Shown here: piece after piece, positions 25,650-33,369 of the stretch | Layout: each line of letters begins with the position of its first letter | Position numbering within the stretch: position 1 is the stretch's first letter | Source: Burkholderia aenigmatica | GTDB lineage: Bacteria; Pseudomonadota; Gammaproteobacteria; Burkholderiales; Burkholderiaceae | Direction: 5' to 3' | NCBI RefSeq assembly: GCF_902499175.1 | Contig: NZ_CABVQC010000035.1 | Coordinates: forward strand, 25,232 to 89,231 | Length of the DNA stretch: 64,000 nt | Notes under the pieces: generated by a model | Told to the model about the DNA's origin: nothing | The model's input: the letters and a program-made list of their open reading frames with translations, nothing else | Database searches by the model: none | Program-made: the position numbers and the translations under genes

Positions 25650-26774
25650 TCATTCGCCCGATTCAGGCAAGGCCTGCACACCCGCGTGCGCCGCTTCGAT
25701 CGCGCCGGCGACATAGCCCGGAAACGGTCGTGACCATTCGCTCGCGATGCCGGTCAGGCGTCGGTGCCAGGGGCCGGACGACGCGGCGGCGGCAGGGGCT
25801 TGCGCGTGGTGGCCGTTGTCGTCGAGATCGGCGGCGGCGGCCGTGAAGGCGTCCTGCGCCCAATCCTTGATGACCTCGGCTTCGGGCGTCGCCGCCTTCG
25901 CACCGAACAGGCGCACCAGCTGTGCGCGGCAATGTGCGCGCAGCACGTCGTCACGCACGCTCTTGCGAACGTGTGCGGGGATCCCGAAGAAGCCGAACAG
26001 TGCGGCGCTGCCGCCCGACATGGACGCGTCGTGGATCTCGCCCAGTGGCCCGCGTGCGCTTCGGGCCTCGCCTGACAGTCCCTGTTCGCGCCAGAACGGC
26101 GTGTCGTAGATGGCGACGTACTTGGCATGCGGCGCCATCCAGGTGCTTGTGCCGCGCCATTGCCGGGCCAGTGCCGTCGGCAATGGCGGGAAGAATGCAA
26201 TGCGCTCCTCCGCCAGTCGCGGCGGGATGGCCAGCAGCACGTGTTCGACGCGCCAGGTCGTGACGCCAGCGGCGACGCTTTCGCTTTCCAGTTCTACATG
26301 GGCATCGACGATGCGGATGCGCCGCACGATCTGACCGGTGACGACACGGCGCGCGTCCAGGCGGCCGCGCAGCGCATCGATCAGCGCGCTCATGCCGCCT
26401 GCCACGCGCATCGACGCCGGCGTACTGGCGTACCCCTGCATGCGTACGGGCGGCGCATCTGGCGAGCGCTCGATCATCATGTCGCCCGCTTCGTATTGCT
26501 CGAAGCGCTGCAGGCCCAGATCGTGGATCAGTCGATCCAACTGGGGCTGGAGGTGTGGCCAGAACCACGTCGGGCCCAGATCGAACCGATCGATGTCGTC
26601 CGTCGCAACCGCGGTGCCGTCGGCCGTGTGCCGAGAAACGGAGGCGATGCGACCACCCGGGACATCGCGTGCCTCGAGCAGCACGTAGTCCCTGATGCCT
26701 CGCTGCTCCAGCAGAAAGGCCGCGTACAGGCCGCTCAGGCCCGCGCCGACGATGGCGATGCGTGCTGTCTGCAT
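25650..26774 (-). CDS. Flavin-containing amine oxidase family protein
   Basis: A 374-aa FAD enzyme. The dinucleotide-binding start is MQTARIAIVGAGLSGLYAAF, with LLEARDVPGGRI following, as in monoamine oxidases and related flavin oxidases. GMSALIDALRGRLDARRV and VLLAIPPRLAEERIAFFPPL are further family blocks. The C-terminal FAD contact is partly recognisable as RPFPGYVAGAIEAAHAG. It is somewhat shorter than eukaryotic MAO (about 520) but normal for bacterial members. It would oxidise an amine to an aldehyde with release of peroxide. ATG 26774 lies 2 bp after the cupin stop, indicating tight coupling. Confidence 0.9.
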   Translation of the reverse strand: MQTARIAIVGAGLSGLYAAFLLEQRGIRDYVLLEARDVPGGRIASVSRHTADGTAVATDDIDRFDLGPTWFWPHLQPQLDRLIHDLGLQRFEQYEAGDMMIERSPDAPPVRMQGYASTPASMRVAGGMSALIDALRGRLDARRVVTGQIVRRIRIVDAHVELESESVAAGVTTWRVEHVLLAIPPRLAEERIAFFPPLPTALARQWRGTSTWMAPHAKYVAIYDTPFWREQGLSGEARSARGPLGEIHDASMSGGSAALFGFFGIPAHVRKSVRDDVLRAHCRAQLVRLFGAKAATPEAEVIKDWAQDAFTAAAADLDDNGHHAQAPAAAASSGPWHRRLTGIASEWSRPFPGYVAGAIEAAHAGVQALPESGE

Positions 26775-26776
26775 GA

Positions 26777-27445
26777 CTAGGCATCCACCGTGATGCTGGC
26801 CGGGCGGCTGGTCTTGAGATAGACGGTGGCCCCGCCGGCCCCGGCGACGATCTCTGGATAGGCGCTCTTCGGCAGGCGCATCCAGCTGCCATGCGCGTGG
26901 GACCAAGCCTCGTCCTCGACCGTTCCGGCCAGGACGAGCACTTCGGCGCTGTCTGTCGGCGCGGAGAACAGTGCTTCACGTGGCGCCAGCCGTTGCAGGC
27001 AAACCTGTTCGACATCGTTCGCGAACAACGGGCAGGTGTCGCGACCGTCGCGCCGTTGCCAGGCCGCCGGGTCGTTGGTGTCGACGCGTACCCGCTGCCG
27101 CTCGCCGGCGCGCATCTGCCGCAGCTTGACGAAGAGGAGGGCGCCCTCGCGGCTGGACGGGCGGTGGCTGGAGCCGGGCGGATTGCGCAGATACCAGCCT
27201 GCCGGATAATGCACGCCGTTTTCCGAGAAGGTGCCGGACAGCACCAATATCTCTTCGCCCTCGGGATGCAGGTGGGGCGGGAAGCACGAAGCGGGCGCAT
27301 ACCGGACGATACTGGTGGCGCGCGCCTGCTCGCCACCCAGCCGATCCAGCATCACGCGCTCGACGCCGGACTGCGGGGAGGCCACCCATCGATACTGGTG
27401 AGGCGCGACGGCGACGCGCCGCGAGAAATCTGCGTTGACGAGCAT
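26777..27445 (-). CDS. Bicupin protein, ChrR-like cupin
   Basis: A 222-aa protein with two beta-barrel cupin repeats. The first carries metal-ligand residues FPPHLHPEGEEILVLSGTFS (His, His, Glu) and the later NPPGSSHRP His. The second repeat (LAPREALFSAPTDSAEVLVL) has lost the His pair. The layout resembles the ChrR-like cupins that bind zinc as anti-sigma factor or oxygenase domains, but no anti-sigma helix is present. An enzymatic or ligand-binding role in the redox cluster is likely. It is followed at 2 bp by the flavin oxidase and preceded at 74 bp by the AhpD-like gene. Confidence 0.85.
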   Translation of the reverse strand: MLVNADFSRRVAVAPHQYRWVASPQSGVERVMLDRLGGEQARATSIVRYAPASCFPPHLHPEGEEILVLSGTFSENGVHYPAGWYLRNPPGSSHRPSSREGALLFVKLRQMRAGERQRVRVDTNDPAAWQRRDGRDTCPLFANDVEQVCLQRLAPREALFSAPTDSAEVLVLAGTVEDEAWSHAHGSWMRLPKSAYPEIVAGAGGATVYLKTSRPASITVDA

Positions 27446-27519
27446 GGGTGTTGTTCCTGGGCTGGATGAGCGCGCGGCCGGCCGACGGGGAATTGGCAGC
27501 CAGCCGGCCTCGATGCCAA

Positions 27520-27864
27520 TTACCGGCTGGACAGTTGCGCGTGGGCTTCGATGACGCGCGCCGAGTAGGTCAGCGCAGCCCCCGCATTCAGCGCGATCGC
27601 GACGCCCAGCGCTTCGGCGATTTCCCCCAGCGTGGCGCCGTGCTCGACTGCCTTTTGGGTGTGCACGGAAATGCAGCCGTCGCAGCGGGTGGTCACGGCC
27701 ACGGCCAGCGCGATCAGCTCGTGGATCTTGGGATCCAGATGGCCCGTTTTCGCGGCGGCACTGTCGATTGCCGTCAGGCCGCGCACCACGTCGGGGCTCT
27801 GCTTCGCATAGTCGCCGACGCGCTCCAGCAGGGAAGCACGGTAGGCGTTCCAGTCGTTCATCAT
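27520..27864 (-). CDS. AhpD-like carboxymuconolactone decarboxylase family protein
   Basis: A 114-aa helical protein. The AhpD redox signature CxxC-x2-His is intact in VTTRCDGCISVHTQKAVEHG, preceded by KIHELIALAVAV, so a thiol-dependent peroxidase or hydroperoxide-reductant role is possible. There are two adjacent ATGs, at 27864 and 27861. AGGAAACC precedes them. The length is typical for the small CMD/AhpD core-domain proteins that form trimers or hexamers. Upstream at 55 bp is the small ABM monooxygenase, downstream the cupin. Of the three CMD proteins in this window, it is the only one with a canonical dithiol. Confidence 0.9.
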   Translation of the reverse strand: MMNDWNAYRASLLERVGDYAKQSPDVVRGLTAIDSAAAKTGHLDPKIHELIALAVAVTTRCDGCISVHTQKAVEHGATLGEIAEALGVAIALNAGAALTYSARVIEAHAQLSSR

Positions 27865-27919
27865 GCTAAGGTTTCCTGATAAATAATGGGTGGGTTCCGG
27901 AGAGCGCCCGGTCGCGTGA

Positions 27920-28201
27920 CTAGGCGACCGGGTAGATGCGCACGTCGGGCGCGGCATCCAGCAGCGGTTGGAGGCCGGCCACCACGTCGGCGGTGAACAG
28001 CTCGCTTTGCAGGTAGGCGTTCGCGTGCTCCGTGCTGTCGAAGCCGTGCAGCACCTGCACGTCTTCATCGCGCACGAGCAGTTCCTTCGATTGCGCACCG
28101 GCGACGGTGTCGAGGAACGGCGTCTTGTAGCGCCTGTAGATCTCGGCTGCGGCAGCGCGGTTGGCGTCGGCAATCCTGAGCGTGATCTGCAAATAAACCA
28201 T
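27920..28201 (-). CDS. ABM-type dimeric alpha/beta-barrel monooxygenase
   Basis: A 93-aa protein of the antibiotic-biosynthesis monooxygenase/quinol monooxygenase (YgiN-like) fold, which is cofactor-free and works on quinols or similar electron-rich rings. It opens MVYLQITLRIADANRAAAAE and has the domain's ELLVRDEDVQVLHGFDSTEH strand-helix block. A GAGGAG Shine-Dalgarno precedes ATG 28201, five codons inside the longer frame. It belongs to the minus-strand redox cluster, between the SDR (118-bp gap) and the AhpD-like gene. The substrate is unknown; quinone or quinol detoxification would fit the neighbours. Confidence 0.83.
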   Translation of the reverse strand: MVYLQITLRIADANRAAAAEIYRRYKTPFLDTVAGAQSKELLVRDEDVQVLHGFDSTEHANAYLQSELFTADVVAGLQPLLDAAPDVRIYPVA

Positions 28202-28319
28202 GTCGTTTCTCCTCATCGAGCGGGAAGGTGCAGCGGGGTTCCGGCCATCGATCCGTCATGGGTCGACGATCCGGTTCGAACGGAGCAGGCGGGCATGTCG
28301 TGCTGCTGCCTGCGGTCCA

Positions 28320-29093
28320 TCAATTGCGGCCGGCCATTACGCCGCCGTCCACGTCCCAGATCGCGCCGGTGACCCAGCTCGACTTGTCCGACAGCAGGAA
28401 CGCAACGACTTCCGCCACGTCTTGCGGCGTGCCGACCCGGCCGATCGGGTGGAAGCTGTTGAAGCCTTGCAACGCGTCGTGCACGTCGGCCTTCGGGATG
28501 AAGCCTTCGTAGATCGGCGTCTGGACGACTGCCGGCGACACCGCGTTGACGCGAATGTGCTTCGGGGCCAGTTCCATGGCCAGATGCTGCGTCAGCGAGT
28601 GCAGGCCCGCCTTTGCCATCGAGTACGCCGACGACGGCGTCGCGGCGATCGCCTGTTTCGCCCACATCGAGCCGATATTGACGATCGCGCCCGGGCGGTC
28701 GCTGGCGACCAGATTGGCGGCGACTTTCTGCGTAATGAAGAAGAACGCCTTGTTCAGCTTCATGTACTGGTCGTAGTCTGCGTCGCGATGCTCGAGGAAC
28801 GGCTTGGGGAAGAACACGCCCGCGGCATTGACCAGCAGGTCGATGTCCGGATGGTGCGCGTCAAGGGTCTGGAGCAGCGCTGCGAGGCCGTCGTCGCTGG
28901 ACAGGTCCGCCGTCAGTACCGCGACCGGGCCCAGCGCGGCCAATTCCCGCTGCGCCGCCTCGGCCTTGTCGGCCCGATGGCCGACGATGACTGCGCTACC
29001 GCCTTCGGCGAGCACCAGGCGGGCCGTTTGCAGCCCCATGCCACTGGTCCCGCCGACGACCAGCAGCTTCCTGCCCTTGAATGGATTGCTCAT
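28320..29093 (-). CDS. Short-chain dehydrogenase/reductase (SDR)
   Basis: A 257-aa classical SDR. The NAD(P) motif is VVGGTSGMGLQTARLVLAEG, with Thr-Ser-Gly-Met-Gly as in the glycine-rich loop. LLVNAAGVF is the NNAG-like motif. The active site has Ser in NIGSMWAKQAI and Tyr-x3-Lys in SAYSMAKAGLHSLT. The C-terminal WVTGAIWDVDGGVMAGRN is standard. The GHRADKAEAA stretch after the second strand suggests NADP preference. It is the first gene of the minus-strand redox cluster, divergent from the GcvA-like LysR gene, so it is the probable primary target of that regulator. Substrate unknown. Confidence 0.93.
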   Translation of the reverse strand: MSNPFKGRKLLVVGGTSGMGLQTARLVLAEGGSAVIVGHRADKAEAAQRELAALGPVAVLTADLSSDDGLAALLQTLDAHHPDIDLLVNAAGVFFPKPFLEHRDADYDQYMKLNKAFFFITQKVAANLVASDRPGAIVNIGSMWAKQAIAATPSSAYSMAKAGLHSLTQHLAMELAPKHIRVNAVSPAVVQTPIYEGFIPKADVHDALQGFNSFHPIGRVGTPQDVAEVVAFLLSDKSSWVTGAIWDVDGGVMAGRN

Positions 29094-29212
29094 GGTGAAT
29101 TCCGTTTAGAAGAAAAGCTATGGATGGGACCGGACCCGGATGGGCCATGTTGCAGGCCCGTTCAACGCTGCTTGGCGGCAGCAACGGGCATGTCGTGAAT
29201 TTTTCGCCGATT

Positions 29213-29240
29213 CACTTTCATCGGCAAACGAGATAAAGTG
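29213..29240. promoter_or_regulatory. Candidate LysR binding site for the redox cluster
   Basis: CACTTT (29213-29218) and AAAGTG (29235-29240) form a perfect inverted repeat in the AT-rich gap between the SDR and the divergent LysR gene. Near-symmetric CATC/GATA flanks extend it inward. The gap is 173 bp. Confidence 0.45.
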
Positions 29241-29266
29241 TTCTTCATTGAAAGAAAATCTTTGTC

Positions 29267-30181
29267 ATGATGAAGTCGCCCGTTCACCTGAATGCGTTGC
29301 GTGCATTCGAGGCCAGTGCTCGTCATCGGAGCTTTTCGGCAGCCGCGGCCGAGCTTCATGTGACGCCTGCGGCGGTTGGTCAACTCGTCCGCGCGCTGGA
29401 GGAATGGCTGGGTACGCCGCTGTTCCATCGCGGCGCCAGCGGGCGTCTGCGACTCGTGCCGACCGAGGCGGCCGAGCGCGCGCTGCCGGATATTCGGGCA
29501 GGCTTCGACAGGCTGACGGTCGGTCTCGAACGGCTCAAGGAGGGATCCACGAGCGGGGTACTCACCGTCGCGGTCAGCCCGGCCTTCGCGGCCAAGTGGC
29601 TGTTACCCCGGATCGAGCGCTTCCAGAACGCGTGGCCCGATACGGACGTGCGCCTGGATACCAACCTCAAGCCGGTGGATTTCGTGACCCAGCAGATCGA
29701 TATCGGCGTGCGCTACGGGACAGGCAGCTGGCCTGGGCTCGTTGCGGACAAACTCATGGACGAAGATGTCTATCCCGTATGTTCGCCCGGGCTGCTGCGC
29801 GGGCGTCCGCGTCTGCAAAAGCCGGCCGATCTGGCCCGGGAGACCTTGATCCACGACCTGTCGATGGATAGCCGGACGGGCTTTCCCGCTTGGGATACGT
29901 GGCTGCACAGGGCCGGCGTGGCGGATGCCGCTACCGGGCGCGGGATGCAGATCAACAATTCCGCGGCGGTCCTGCAGGCCGCCATCGACGGGCACGGCGT
30001 CGCGCTCGCGCGTAGCGTCATGGCGCGTGACGATCTGGCGACCGGGCGTCTGGTGCGTCTCTTCCCGGAAATCACGTTCGCTTCGCCGTTGGCCTATTAC
30101 ATCGTGTATCGCAACGAGTGTTCCGGCCTGGCGAAACTCGCGGCCTTTCGCGACTGGTTGCTCAAGGAAGCGGCGTTGTAG
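29267..30181 (+). CDS. LysR-type regulator, GcvA-like
   Basis: A 304-aa LysR regulator of the GcvA-type group. The HTH is LRAFEASARHRSFSAAAAEL, then HVTPAAVGQLVRALEEWLG. The effector domain starts LTVAVSPAFAAKWLLPRIER, with DTNLKPVDFVTQQIDIGVRY, the usual 'DFxxxxxDxxIRyG' phrase of GcvA-like regulators. An in-frame second ATG is at 29270. The gene is divergent from the long redox cluster and is its probable regulator. GcvA-like LTTRs linked to redox enzymes are common, but the signal here is not known. It ends 55 bp before the convergent YdhR-like gene. Confidence 0.92.
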   Translation: MMKSPVHLNALRAFEASARHRSFSAAAAELHVTPAAVGQLVRALEEWLGTPLFHRGASGRLRLVPTEAAERALPDIRAGFDRLTVGLERLKEGSTSGVLTVAVSPAFAAKWLLPRIERFQNAWPDTDVRLDTNLKPVDFVTQQIDIGVRYGTGSWPGLVADKLMDEDVYPVCSPGLLRGRPRLQKPADLARETLIHDLSMDSRTGFPAWDTWLHRAGVADAATGRGMQINNSAAVLQAAIDGHGVALARSVMARDDLATGRLVRLFPEITFASPLAYYIVYRNECSGLAKLAAFRDWLLKEAAL

Positions 30182-30235
30182 CGAGGGACCGCGCGCAGCC
30201 GACGACGGGCTTGTCGCCGGCCTGAATTGCGTTGG

Positions 30236-30583
30236 CTACCGCTTGCCCGGTGCCGCAGTGACCGGAGGCTTGCCGACGATCTCGTACCGCCCCTGCGTCG
30301 CATCGACATGCGCGATCGTGTCGAGCACGCGTATCACGGGGGGAAAGCCGTACACGCGCTCGACCATCGCCTTGTATTCGTCGCCGTGCCAGTGCGCGGC
30401 GGCTTCGCGCGTGCGCCACACGTACACGCCGCCGCCTTCGTGCGTGGCCGCGTCGTAGAAGTACCACTTGTACAGCAGGTCCGGGTTCAGCGCCCACTTC
30501 ACGGCGGTCGCTTCATAGCGGTCTCGCAGTGTGGGCAGGTCGACGTCGGGCCGCAGCTTGAAGAAGACGATTTCGGTGATCAC
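30236..30583 (-). CDS. YdhR-like dimeric alpha/beta-barrel protein
   Basis: A 115-aa protein with the dimeric alpha/beta-barrel (ABM/YdhR monooxygenase-like) fold. The characteristic strand order appears as MITEIVFFKLRPDVDLPTLR, LLYKWYFYDAATHEGGGVYV and AAAHWHGDEYKAMVERVYGF. The WYFYD..THEGGGVY stretch parallels the KVWTESEKNHEAGGIY of YdhR. No cofactor motif is visible, and none is expected for cofactor-free members. It is the last of three genes on this strand (tautomerase 93 bp upstream, SDR further up). Catalytic activity is inferred from family only. Confidence 0.8.
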   Translation of the reverse strand: MITEIVFFKLRPDVDLPTLRDRYEATAVKWALNPDLLYKWYFYDAATHEGGGVYVWRTREAAAHWHGDEYKAMVERVYGFPPVIRVLDTIAHVDATQGRYEIVGKPPVTAAPGKR

Positions 30584-30676
30584 GGCAGTGCCTCCATTCG
30601 CGAATCGTGGGGATGCGGCGGGGATGCCCCCGGGAGGCGTTTGAGTCGGACGACAGACCCCGGGAGGCAGCGTCTT

Positions 30677-31096
30677 TCAGTACGGCGACGGCCGGTTCTC
30701 CGCGCGCCACTTGAGATCGGCCGGTGTGCCCGGCTGCGGCGGGCGCAGCCCCTCGATCGTCCACAGCCCGAACGGCGTTTCGCCGATATGGATTTCCCAG
30801 CGCAAGCCACGCTCGCCGATGAACGGCGCCAGGCGCCGGCCGACATGCTGCATGAACCGCGCCTGCTCGGCGGGATCCTCGATCTGCCGCGCGATGTGGT
30901 CGACCCGGATCCGCACGAAGTCGTCGGTCGGCTTGCCGCCGATCAGGAACGACGCGGGCGGCAGTGGCTGGAACAGCACGTTCACGTAGAAGCGCGGCAG
31001 AAATCCGTCGTAGAGGCCGACGATGCGCTCGGCGATCTCCAGTTTGTCGGTATCGGAATAGGCGTGTTCGGGATGGTAGATGTTCCAGAGCGGCAT
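30677..31096 (-). CDS. Tautomerase-superfamily protein (cis-CaaD-like)
   Basis: A 139-aa protein of the tautomerase superfamily. After initiator Met removal it would begin with the catalytic Pro1 (PLWNIYHPEHAYSDTDKLEI), the hallmark of 4-oxalocrotonate tautomerase and cis-3-chloroacrylic acid dehalogenase-like enzymes. Residues with HIARQIEDPAEQARFM and GLRWEIHIGETPFGLWTIEG extend beyond the short 4-OT length, matching the longer fused-type tautomerases. It is preceded by an SDR (36-bp gap) and followed by the YdhR-like gene, forming a three-gene minus-strand set under the divergent HxlR. The true substrate is unknown. Confidence 0.86.
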   Translation of the reverse strand: MPLWNIYHPEHAYSDTDKLEIAERIVGLYDGFLPRFYVNVLFQPLPPASFLIGGKPTDDFVRIRVDHIARQIEDPAEQARFMQHVGRRLAPFIGERGLRWEIHIGETPFGLWTIEGLRPPQPGTPADLKWRAENRPSPY

Positions 31097-31132
31097 GTGT
31101 GTTCTCCGGTTCGTGAGAGAGCAGGTGTCGTG

Positions 31133-31924
31133 TCAGATTGCGCTGTAGCGCGCGGCGGGCTGGCCATCCCGCGTGACGGCATGAAGGAGGGTGCCGCGCG
31201 CGCCGTCGAACTGCTGCCATGCGCCGAGATCGTGGAGCGTCGGAAAGCACACCGATTCCTCGTGATCCAGTGCATGCAGTGCGGTGTCGACGAGCGTTTC
31301 CGGCGTCATGAACAGCGAATCCGGGAACGGCGCGGCCGCGTTGCCGAAAAACGCCGTGCGCACCGGCCCCGGCATCACGGCCTGGACCGCGACGCCGCGC
31401 GACGCAAGCTCGGCGTGCAGCGAGCGCGTGAAGTTGAGCACGTATGCTTTCGAGCCGCTGTATCCGCCCGCACCGGGCACGGGCATCAGCGTGACGATCG
31501 ACCCGATGTTCACGATCATGCCGCGTCCGGCCGCACTGCAGCGACGCGCGGCCGCGAGCGAGAGCCGGGTCAGCGCGAGCACGTTGACCCGGATCATCGT
31601 GTCGACGGCGGCCGGGTCGACCGATACCGACAGGCCCAGTGCGCCGAGGCCGGCGGCATTGACGATGCCGGCGAAATCGGCGGTGCCGTCGATCAGCGCC
31701 TCGACGTGCGCGACGCCGTCGTGGCTCGACAGGTCGGCGGCGACGGCCTGCGCATCGCAGCCGTATGCGGACCGGAGCCGGTCGGCGAGCGCCGCGAGCC
31801 GTTCGCGCCGGCGCGCAACCAGGATCAGGTCGTATCCGCGAGCGGCGAGACGATCCGCATAGACCGCGCCGATCCCCGACGACGCACCGGTTACGACGAT
31901 CACGCCTCGATCTTCTTGCTTCAT
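31133..31924 (-). CDS. SDR-family oxidoreductase
   Basis: A 263-aa SDR. The glycine-rich cofactor motif is VVTGASSGIGAVYADRLAAR with ILVARRRERLAAL after it (Arg-Arg suggests NADPH). The active-site segment has Ser in NIGSIVTLMPVPG and Tyr-x3-Lys in GGYSGSKAYVLNFT. It is similar to the DltE-type SDRs (SGSKA..L.FTRSLHAEL). ATG 31924 has a GGAGG Shine-Dalgarno 8 bases upstream; the ORF's first ten codons are leader. First gene of a minus-strand trio with a tautomerase and a YdhR-like protein, divergent from the HxlR gene. Confidence 0.92.
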   Translation of the reverse strand: MKQEDRGVIVVTGASSGIGAVYADRLAARGYDLILVARRRERLAALADRLRSAYGCDAQAVAADLSSHDGVAHVEALIDGTADFAGIVNAAGLGALGLSVSVDPAAVDTMIRVNVLALTRLSLAAARRCSAAGRGMIVNIGSIVTLMPVPGAGGYSGSKAYVLNFTRSLHAELASRGVAVQAVMPGPVRTAFFGNAAAPFPDSLFMTPETLVDTALHALDHEESVCFPTLHDLGAWQQFDGARGTLLHAVTRDGQPAARYSAI

Positions 31925-31965
31925 GTTCGAACCTCCAAAGGGTTGGACTGACAAGGTTTCTATTA

Positions 31966-31982
31966 ACTCTTATTATCAGAGT
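31966..31982. promoter_or_regulatory. Candidate HxlR operator
   Basis: ACTCT (31966-31970) and AGAGT (31978-31982) flank TATTATC in an AT-rich block 42 bp from the SDR start and 105 bp from the HxlR start. The spacing and AT content match HxlR/MarR-type operators. Confidence 0.5.
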
Positions 31983-32086
31983 AAGTCGAGGGCGACACGC
32001 CGTCAAGCGTTGCCGGATGCGATACGATTACCGCCGTGCGCGCACCGGCATGGGCTGCGCATCGAAGTCAGGAAAGGTGATTTGCG

Positions 32087-32593
32087 ATGAAATCCAAGAG
32101 TTTTGACGGCATGACCTGCTCGATCGCCAGCGTGCTCGATGCGCTCGGCGATCGATGGAGCACGCTGATCGTGCGCGATCTGGCGCTCGGGCTGGCGCGT
32201 TACGACGATCTGCGCCAGTCCACGGGCGTGACCCATGCGACGCTGTCGGATCGGCTGAAGGCGCTCGAAGGCCGGGGGCTGATCGAGCGCCGGCTGTATC
32301 AGTCGCGCCCCGACCGGTACGAATACCATCTGACGCCGCGCGGCCGCGACATCGGCATCGTGCTGATGGCGCTCGCGCAGGTCGGCGATGCATGGGGGCA
32401 GGCGGAATCGAAGGCGCCGCCGCTCCGTTTCATGGAGGCGCGCTCGGGGCATGCGGTGCGGCTGGCGTTGGTCGATGCCGAGACGGGCAGCCCGATCGAC
32501 CTCCCGGACTTGCGCGTGGAGGCGGGGCCCGGCGCGGACGAGATCATGCACTGGCGGCTCGAGAAGACGCGCGCGCGGCGCGGCGAATCGTGA
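32087..32593 (+). CDS. HxlR-family regulator
   Basis: A 168-aa winged-helix regulator of the HxlR family. The N-terminal Cys (DGMTCSIASVLDALGDRWST) is the position that senses electrophiles or oxidants in several HxlR proteins. The HTH and wing follow: YDDLRQSTGVTHATLSDRLK, then ALEGRGLIERRLYQSRPDRY and EYHLTPRGRDI. A C-terminal extension (about 60 residues, PLRFMEARSGHAVRLALVDA) is longer than the minimal HxlR domain. It is divergent from the SDR-tautomerase-YdhR trio and is its probable regulator. It converges with a CMD-family gene 34 bp further on. Confidence 0.91.
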   Translation: MKSKSFDGMTCSIASVLDALGDRWSTLIVRDLALGLARYDDLRQSTGVTHATLSDRLKALEGRGLIERRLYQSRPDRYEYHLTPRGRDIGIVLMALAQVGDAWGQAESKAPPLRFMEARSGHAVRLALVDAETGSPIDLPDLRVEAGPGADEIMHWRLEKTRARRGES

Positions 32594-32627
32594 CGCGCGC
32601 ATCGCCGTCGCGCTGCCGGTTCACGGC

Positions 32628-33170
32628 TCATGCCGGAAATCGTGCTGTGCCCGCTTCCGGCGGCAGGCGCAGCCCGTTCGTGAGGTAGCTGACGGTCCGG
32701 TAGAAGCCCGCGAGCATCAGCAGTTCGAGCAGCGCCTCGTCGCTGAAATGCGGGCGCAGCGCGTGCCACAGCTCGTCGTCGATGTCGCAATGCCGATGCA
32801 GCGTGTCGCACAGCCGGATCAGCAACCGGTCCGCATCGCTCCAGCATGCGTCGTCGGCCGAGCCGCGGGCCAGCGAGCGAATCTGTTCGCTGGTCAACCC
32901 CGCGGCTGGCGAAAACACGGAAACATGCACCCCCCATTCGTATTCGGAACGGCACAGCGCCGTCGTGCGGTCGATGACGATCTCGCGTTGCCGGATGTCG
33001 AGGTGGCCTTTGTCCAGCAGCCCGGCGGCGAAGAACTTCGTGAACAGGCGAGTGTCGCGCGCCAGCGTGGTGAAGAGGCGCAATGGCGGGCGGCCCCGCA
33101 TGATCCGGTCGATCGACGCGGCAATGTCGGGGGCAAACGGCGGCACTGCGCATGCGATACGCTGAGTCAT
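32628..33170 (-). CDS. Carboxymuconolactone decarboxylase-like protein
   Basis: A 180-aa CMD/AhpD-like helical protein. The core block is REIVIDRTTALCRSEYEWGV, then HVSVFSPAAGLTSEQIRSLA, with the usual WGVH His but a single Cys rather than CxxC, so the AhpD dithiol mechanism is unlikely. A second conserved block is LRPHFSDEALLELLMLAGFY. ATG 33170 has AGGAG 5-9 bases before it. It is divergent from the second HxlR gene. Its promoter gap carries that regulator's two candidate operators, so HxlR control of this gene is probable. Confidence 0.86.
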   Translation of the reverse strand: MTQRIACAVPPFAPDIAASIDRIMRGRPPLRLFTTLARDTRLFTKFFAAGLLDKGHLDIRQREIVIDRTTALCRSEYEWGVHVSVFSPAAGLTSEQIRSLARGSADDACWSDADRLLIRLCDTLHRHCDIDDELWHALRPHFSDEALLELLMLAGFYRTVSYLTNGLRLPPEAGTARFPA

Positions 33171-33249
33171 GTGAACTCCTTCGTGCCCGTGGCGGGTGCG
33201 TCTGAACGCTCGCATTCGCCGATGGCTGAGCCGGTAGCGTAGGTGGCGT

Positions 33250-33270
33250 GCTTTAAAAAGTAAAGCATGA
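33250..33270. promoter_or_regulatory. HxlR operator-like repeat, copy 1
   Basis: GCTTTA-AAAAG-TAAAGC, a perfect 6-bp-arm palindrome, directly followed by an ATG. It is repeated 99 bp downstream with 20 of 21 identical bases. It lies between the CMD gene and the divergent HxlR gene. Confidence 0.6.
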
Positions 33271-33348
33271 GTGACGAAAATTCATCGACATCGGGCGATG
33301 CCGCATGCGTCCGACATTGCATCGATTCGTTGACGTCACGCGGCGTTT

Positions 33349-33369
33349 GCTTTAAAAAGTACAGCATGA
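33349..33369. promoter_or_regulatory. HxlR operator-like repeat, copy 2
   Basis: GCTTTAAAAAGTACAGC followed by ATGA, one base different from copy 1. It would cover the ribosome-binding region of the ATG at 33366. The two repeats are exactly 33 codons apart, so both ATGs are in the same frame. Confidence 0.55.

Noticed and set aside
33267..33365. A 155-aa HxlR protein starting at 33267
   Set aside because: The extra 33 residues have no family similarity and the palindrome lies at the ribosome-binding position of both starts; the shorter form is preferred but not proven.
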